DNA of 64,000 bases, taken from contig OX457042.1 of assembly GCA_949752735.1 (NCBI GenBank), positions 34,846,289-34,910,288 on the forward strand, written 5' to 3'. The position numbers and the translations under genes were made by a program. The DNA is from Lumbricus terrestris (Eukaryota > Annelida > Clitellata > Crassiclitellata > Lumbricidae). Under the pieces are notes generated by a model. It saw only the letters and a list, made by a program, of their open reading frames with translations. It was not told the DNA's origin and made no database searches. Each line of letters opens with the position of its first letter. The first letter of the stretch is position 1. Positions 58,070 to 64,000 of the stretch are shown here, one piece after another.

Positions 58070-60030
58070 ATTTATGGCAAGCTTGTTGACTGTTGGTGAA
58101 AGTGGTTAAATATATTTTGTGCATGTTCTATGTCGGTCTATGTGCATTACGCTTTATTGTATGGCTTTTAAAAGTGTGTAAATAGAAATGTGTGCTGTGT
58201 ATGTGTGTTTTATATGGACTGTTTCAGTGCCTTTTAAGTACCTCGCATAAGTGTTTCTTGCTAAACTAACTGATATTTAGGGTTCAAGAAGAACCCTGTA
58301 TACAGATGATGCTTTTGTAGTCTTCGCTAGTAGTCTCATGCAGGAGCACAGAGGTTAATCATTGATTAATTAATCATTAATCATTGATTAATTAATCATT
58401 AATCATTGTCCACTCCACCAATGACCACTCCATGGTTTGCTGGTGATGTGCAAGAGCATTGTGTGCCGCTTTTCTGTTGATGAGGGTGTACTGTGCATGC
58501 TTCAAAATAGATCTCTTGAAATACATCAGAACAAAATTCCAATCTGCAAAAAATAACGCAAACATTCCTACAAACCCGGGGTTGTTGAATATTGCTATGT
58601 GAACTGGCTCTAAAATATGGTAGTAACATTTCTAATCATCATTCCATGCTGCTTACAAACAACCAGTTATTGTCAGTTAATGCTTCATTGTAAATGTCAT
58701 CGCAAACATTGCTATACCATTGTCCGATCTATGGTTCACTGTTAATGTGAATTCGATGTAATATCTCCGATAATATTTAGACATTTTTAATTGACAGAAG
58801 TTACGCTAAGTAAAGTTATATCTAAATTGTCGTTAATCCAGCTCATTGTTTGAACAATACTTACTCACCACGGGGGGAGGAGTGGAGTTGCAATATCTCT
58901 GGCAGGTTGTAGATTTTTAAAGGCTCTCGTAAATGAACATTCATAGCTGTTGAAGAATTCTTTTGTTATTTCGATATGGTCATGTTTATTTATAGCCATG
59001 GCAGATCAATATATGTGTGGGCATGACTTGCCTTGACTTCTTTGCTGTTGCTTGTCAGACTGGGCTGTGCATGAGTTCCTACAATAATAATATTAAATAT
59101 TCATTGAGTTTTTCTTGTTAGGCTGAGTGTTTTGGGTCGTAGCAAGGAAGCATTATAGAAAATATGCATGTAAGTTGGACCCTGCTGTGAAGTTGGAGCA
59201 AAAACATTCAAACTTCAAGAGTAAGTTATACGCCCTCAATGGTCTGTGCGTGTGTGTGTGTGTGTGTTTGTGTTATGAACACAGTTATTCATTTATTTAT
59301 TTATAGATGTCCCTTTGAAAGTTTTAGTTAAAATGGGCGGCTAACTTTGTTAGTATCCATGGGTTCTTGTATGTAAAATCCTTGTGTATGTAATTCCTCT
59401 TCTGGAAGGTGCATCATTTGGTTGGTGTAAGGTGTAGCATTAGTTAACTATTTGAGCTTTTGTTTTGTAGAAACTTGTATCTGTGTATTCAAACCTGAAC
59501 TTTCAGTTATACCCAAGTTGAACGTAATTGGGGCATAACTGAAAGTCTCGGTTTCAATACACATATGATTTATCGTGCACTAAACAGTTTTTGTTTATGT
59601 AATTTTATGTCTATTCTTGGGTGACCCTTGTTTGTGGACCTTGGGCCCTTTTAGGACTCTCCATTTAAGCCAAGATTGTATTTGCAACCTATTACATCTG
59701 TTAAACTGTTATCCTTTTTGGTTTAAATAAAAAGTGTGGTTATGCTATGGTCATATGCCAGCAGATATAAATTTCATGTTGTACCGTGTCCTATAGTGTA
59801 AATGTTTTATTAATTCTGACATGGGATATACATGGGATACTTTACCTACATTGGCTTACTATGTGGTGACCCACATTTGCTGGTTGATCACATGATGCAA
59901 GAGTGGTTCATCTGACCTATTTTCAAGATACTAATACTAATTGATCCTATTGCTGCCAATTGTGTTTGATTTTGCTGCTTGATCATCATTGTTTTGGTAG
60001 ATCATGTGGTATGATCATTGATCAGTCATT
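58070..60030. other. Intron or intergenic DNA, no gene seen
   Basis: AT-rich. A self-complementary tandem of ATTGATTAATTAATCATTAA lies at 58348-58410 and a (TG)n tract at 59250-59267. Nothing else stands out. Confidence 0.5.
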
Positions 60031-60054
60031 TGAACACTGTAGTAATCCTTTGAA

Positions 60055-60340
60055 CTCCGCTTCCGGGCTGCGACTCAGGTCGCTTGGGAAGACCGACCTC
60101 CGTGTACGGAGGATGAGGACACGTTTCGGCGACCGCGCATTCTCGGTTGCTGGTCCCAGATGCTGGAACAGTCTTCCACCGGACATTAGACTGGCCGCCT
60201 CAGTGGACTCTTTCAAAACAAAGCTTAAAACTTATCTGTTTGCTAAGGCGTATCCCGCAGTTGGCCGTTTGTGAGGCGCCCTTGTAGCGGTATGGCCGCG
60301 TTACGGCGCCATATAAATTGTCGTTATTATTATTATTATT
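60055..60340 (+). mobile_element. L2/CR1-like LINE 3' fragment with target duplication
   Basis: The frame reads LRLRSLGKTDLRVRRMRTRF, then GDRAFSVAGPRCWNSLPPDI and FKTKLKTYLFAKAYP to a stop at 60272, the best-kept L2-like ORF2 end in the window. The tail GGCGCCATATAAATTGTCG then (TTA)n ends at 60340. Flanks 60039-60054 and 60341-60356 match at 15 of 16 positions (GTAGTAATYCTTTGAA), consistent with a target-site duplication. Confidence 0.87.
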
Positions 60341-60522
60341 GTAGTAATTCTTTGAACACTGTAGTAGTCCTTTGAACACTGTAGTAATCCTTTGAACACT
60401 GTAGTAGTCCTTTGAACACTAGTAATCCTTTGAGCACTGTAGTAATTCTTTGAACACTGTAGTAGTCCTTTGAACACTGTAGTAATCCTTTGAGCACTGT
60501 AGTAGTCCTTTGAACACTGAGT
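60341..60522 (+). repeat. 20-bp minisatellite, about 9 units
   Basis: The unit is GTAGTAATCCTTTGAACACT, with AAT and AGT versions often alternating, giving a partial 40-bp order. The first unit is also the 3' target duplication of the LINE; only about one unit occurs on its 5' side. Confidence 0.9.
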
Positions 60523-60822
60523 GTAGTCGATGCTAAGTAAGTAAGTAGTTTTCATTTATTCAGAAATAGACTGCAACTGGTTGCAGTATACAGTTATGCG
60601 ATACGGAAGATGAAAAGAATGTGAGTTTGTTTGATATGAAACCGGCATATAGTTACAAAGTTCCAACAGAGCGTAGGGAGCTAGTATATGTGCTTACAAG
60701 TATAAAACCCTTGGGATGACTTTCGATCAATCCTTGGATGGATGGTCCATCTTTTGTTGATCCAATGTCTTTTAAGGATCCTTCTGGTCATTTTTTTCGC
60801 CCTGATGGTCAATCGTCTATTC

Positions 60823-61863
60823 CAGCGTTTCCCAAACTTTTTGGGCCACGGAACCCTTCGCGTCCTAATATTTTCTGGCGGAACCTCTATCTCAACTAAA
60901 CGCATTGAACTATGCGGAACGCACGGGAAGCTAAGGCTACTAATAATTTATAAACCTGCATACCTAAATAAACTAAATATTATTATAGAAAGTTTACTTT
61001 TCTTACAATATCATGAAAGATTAAATTGCATTATTTTAAAAGCCACGATTTGTGGAATGTGGATCCTACTGAGAGTAGGCCCTACATGAGGTTAGAATGT
61101 GAAGAAGGTTCCTTGGAATTCTGCTTCATTCGTGATAGGTCAATTTTAAGTGTGTAGTCTCCGTTAGAAGAGTTGGCTGCTTTTCACCTTTATTGAGTGG
61201 TTTCGTATCCTATTATCGTAATTCATGAACAGGAACCATTTAACCAAGTTCGCTTTCAGGTCTTGAAAATGATTTGCTATTTCAGAACGATGGTTTCCTC
61301 GAGAACCATTAAAAATCGTGTGAGTTTGGAAAGCGTTCCACTTTCTAAATTAAATAAAAGAGTTATAGAACTCTAGCTAGCGTACGTAGTAGTCACTCAA
61401 TTTTGGCAAATTTTCACACAAACAAATTAAAATCACTAACTGCTACAAGATCAGACTTGGCGATTCTTTTTAAACTTGGGCTTCACGGTGCTCAGGCCAG
61501 TTTGGTTTCGTCGAGATAACGACAACAAAGATGACTGCATCTCTGTTCAGACTAAGGCCTAAAGCTCTGACCTACGTTACGTTCAGCAGTGATGTCTACT
61601 ATTGTCTAGGCTTATACAAACTACATAGCCTACTAGGCTAATTATTGGATTGCTAATAATCATTGAAAAGTCGGGTGAGGACAAAACACAAAAGACGATT
61701 GACGCTATATTTCAAACTTCCAGTGCATTTTCAAAAGCTGCTTGAAATGCTGTATTGTAGCAATATTTCTTTAAAAAATCTTTTTTTTCCAACTTCTCGC
61801 GGAACCCTTGTGCTCGCCCCGCGGAACCCTTGGGTTCCGCGGAACCCAGTTTGGGAAACGCTG
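60823..61863. mobile_element. 1.04-kb hAT element (Buster-type) with perfect target duplication
   Basis: Ends CAGCGTTTCCCAAACT and AGTTTGGGAAACGCTG are perfect inverted repeats; GTCTATTC at 60815-60822 and 61864-61871 is an identical nnnTAnnn duplication. GCGGAACCCTT-type units occur inside both ends. No transposase reading frame was found; the small ORFs at 60742-61089 and 61663-61878 run across the ends. Confidence 0.92.
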
Positions 61864-62136
61864 GTCTATTCAATCTGATCCTGTTGAGCTGATCATCAGT
61901 CATTCAGTTCAGTCTGGGTGCTGCTGCTGCTGGCTGGTTGTTTTGCTAGATCCATGGTCGGCAGCTGGTCTGTGTATGCCTGCATGAAGCTGTTGACCAG
62001 ATGGCAGTGTGGTAATGGATAAGCAAAGGAGTATGCAGAAAGGACTTTTTAACTGCCTTTCACTTCTTATAAATCTCTGCTGATAGTAGACACTGATTGC
62101 AGTCCATATATTTGTCTGATGTCAAGCGTTGGCAGT

Positions 62137-62302
62137 GTCTTCCTCTGTCTTCCTCTGTCTTCCTCTGTCTTTCTCTGTCTTCCTCTGTCTTCCTCTGTCT
62201 TCCTCTGTCTTTCTCTGTCTTTCTCTGTCTTCCTCTGTCTTTCTCTGTCTTCCTCTGTCTTCCTCTGTCTTTCTCTGTCTTCCTCTGTCTTCCTCTGTCT
62301 TC
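62137..62302 (+). repeat. 10-bp pyrimidine tandem repeat, about 16 copies
   Basis: The unit is TCTTCCTCTG or TCTTTCTCTG. The array is open in several frames because 10 bp shifts the frame each time, giving SSVFLCL-like ORFs that are not genes. The strand asymmetry (all pyrimidine or all purine) could allow triplex formation. Confidence 0.93.
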
Positions 62303-62699
62303 GTTGCGGGTTGCTCATGCCTTCCAGTCACGTGGGTTAAATTCGTATAAATATGTCTGGATGTATCGTTGTTTTGTTTACAGTTGGCGGGAAAGGAGTG
62401 GGTGGGAGTTTGGGAGAGCGATGGGAAGTGGATTAGTCTGTGAAGGGAGACAGCTGGAGGACTCTGAAGTGTTTGGGACTTCGCTTTTTATCCATGTCTT
62501 TAGCAGCGAAAGTGGAAAGCTTTTTCCTCATTTGAGCTGTGAAATTACTCCATGGGGAGTTACCTGAATAATAGATCAGTTTGTCTGTATGCAGGACTGT
62601 CAAGGTACCGGCCAGGGTTCAGTCCCCTCCATGACAGCAGATATTTTAAGATATCTGTTCCACTTGCACCATCCTGTATTATATTGTATTAAAACATTT

Positions 62700-63008
62700 A
62701 TGAAGCTTCTTTGCTAGGGTGAATCGTTCAGAGGCACTCCCAGTATGCAAGGTCACAAGAGAAGAAATATTTTTTGAGAAAAGAAAATAAGGAGGATAGA
62801 TTGATTGCCAGCTAGATATTTGAGATCGAGTAGATGGGGAAGACCGTGTAGGGAATGGTTGGATGACATTACAGATTGGTGCGAAATGGAGATATACAAA
62901 TTGAGCAGAATGGCATAGGAGAGAGACAAGTGGAGACGGACGGTGAAACATGCGATTGACACCAATGGGCACTGAGCCCATGGACCGCAATGATGATGAT
63001 GATGATGA
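62700..63008 (+). mobile_element. LINE ORF C-terminal fragment with (ATG)n tail
   Basis: The + frame reads RWGRPCREWLDDITDWCEME then IYKLSRMA, a stop, and DKWRRTVKHAIDTNGH before AHGPQ. This is the GRPxxxWLDDIxDWC...WRxxVxxAxDTNG pattern of a common LINE C-terminus, ending in (ATG)n at 62989-63008. One in-frame stop. It may belong to the same lineage as the relic at 18791. Confidence 0.72.
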
Positions 63009-63009
63009 G

Positions 63010-64000
63010 ATGGGGCCAGCATATTCGAAAGAGAGGGACATGTGTGCTGTGTGTACACTGACCTCTTGCTTACCATCTGATTAAATTGGCAAGGGAGAGG
63101 GTTGACCACCTACACCCTCTGTTCTAAGGTAAATAATCTAATGTTGATACTTCATTCCTGTGGCTGCCTCTTCCTGAGCACTTAGTTTAAGGGACTGTTC
63201 TCAGTTCTCACTAGGATGGGTGGCAGTCCTCAATCTTTTTACCATGACAGGAATGGTGGAATTCTTCCCCCCCCCCCCCCCGTCTGCAAGCAAGATGGCT
63301 GACATTCATCAACGCATAAGATACAGACCTATGTAGTTTGCTCAGTGAAAATAAAAGTGTTTGAAGAAATACGATTGGGCTTAAATGATTAGCCAAGGTT
63401 TCACTTGTGGAATGGAAGTCTTAAATTGATTTTTTGCTTCTGGTGAGGAATGAGATTTTTGACTTCTGGGCATGCAATTCCTCAGGCCAACCACTTGATA
63501 GGTGGTTATAGAAGACATCTGAGAGAGAGGCGCAGAGAGGCGCAGAGAGAGAGGCGCAGAGAGAGACAGACAGAGAGAGAGAGGCAGAGAGAGAGAGAGA
63601 CAGGCAGGCAGTGAGAATGAAAGGTCATATGTAGAGAGACAGACCAACAGAAGGAGGAGAGGTCAGAATCTTGCCAGCTGTTCTATGATGAATTCTTGAG
63701 AACAAAGAGTGCCTCTTGCCTTTTGTCCCTCCTGCTTCCAATTATACTTGTCTCATTTCCTGTCTGCCTGTTTCTTTTTGTCCCTCTATTTGTATAACTA
63801 TCTCTTGCTTGCTAGTGTGTGCGTGCGTGTGTGTGTGTGTGTGTATGTAAAGCTGCATTTAGATGTGTACTCCATATATTCTGTGCATTCATGTGCATGT
63901 AGATTGTAGAGTTATCAGACTGAAATAGAAATGTAATAATTTGGTAAATTTCTAATTTCGGAAAAACCCATGTGGGTCCAGGAATCGTCAATGTTTTCAT
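63010..64000. other. Low-complexity DNA, no gene seen
   Basis: A run of 15 C at 63267-63281, GAGAGAGGCGCAGAGA repeats at 63520-63605 and (GT)n at 63822-63843. Small ORFs here follow these repeats. Confidence 0.6.

Noticed and set aside
62097..62567. 156-codon + ORF and several companions with SSVFLCLPLS repeats
   Set aside because: They are translations of a 10-bp tandem repeat, open in several frames on both strands.

Overview
This window looks like AT-rich, intron- and transposon-dominated DNA from an animal, most likely a marine invertebrate. Pointers are: spliced coding exons with GT/AG borders tens of kilobases apart; many fragments of L2/CR1-like LINEs ending in a GCGCTATATAAAT-type 3' tail; tRNA-derived SINEs; cut-and-paste DNA transposons; microsatellites; and a very frequent AGGCCTA word. 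These fit a deuterostome invertebrate such as an echinoderm, but that placement is an inference from repeat style, not a demonstrated assignment. There is no bacterial, viral or organellar gene content and no operon or CRISPR structure.

Two host genes can be supported, both on the + strand. (1) At 1683-4997 lie exons of a SAM plus PARP-catalytic protein of tankyrase type. Its SAM exon, linker exon and first PARP exon join in frame. The PARP part lacks two catalytic-triad positions (His is Arg, and the Ile-Tyr segment is absent at an exon border that also breaks the frame), and no exon carrying the third triad residue is visible, so it is either a pseudo-enzyme or a decaying gene. (2) At 38613-39967 is a 451-codon, strongly acidic, disordered first coding exon ending at a GTAAGT donor. 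A Lys/Glu-rich exon at 57165-57286 continues it in phase across a 17.2-kb intron. The protein family is not recognised and the rest of the gene lies beyond the window.

Everything else that can be identified is repeat. 0-10 kb: a 1.17-kb hAT element, the PARP exons, an L2-like LINE tail, a Harbinger-type element, a mariner with a dead transposase, and two LINE tails. 10-24 kb: degraded LINEs, SINEs, hAT remnants and a second, inverted Harbinger-type copy. 24-27 kb: an AGGCCTA-rich stretch, a CpG-richer block and a 417-bp hAT MITE. 28-31 kb: simple repeats and two minisatellites. 31-35 kb: a 334-bp hAT MITE and the longest ORF of the window, the reverse transcriptase of a 5'-truncated LINE. 40-48 kb: SINEs, a hAT element carrying a transposase remnant and a nested LINE, a 36-bp minisatellite, a 178-bp hAT MITE and a second copy of the LINE 3' end. 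50-56 kb: LINE tails and a striking 830-bp Mutator-like element whose terminal inverted repeats are built from short C-rich units. 57-64 kb: a well-preserved tRNA SINE, a LINE tail inserted in or seeding a minisatellite, a 1.04-kb hAT element, a 10-bp tandem repeat and another LINE tail.

The most distinctive pattern is a set of six DNA transposons flanked by perfect 8-bp duplications, all of the form nnnTAnnn, which is the signature of Buster-type hAT transposition. One of them carries the C-terminal end of such a transposase.
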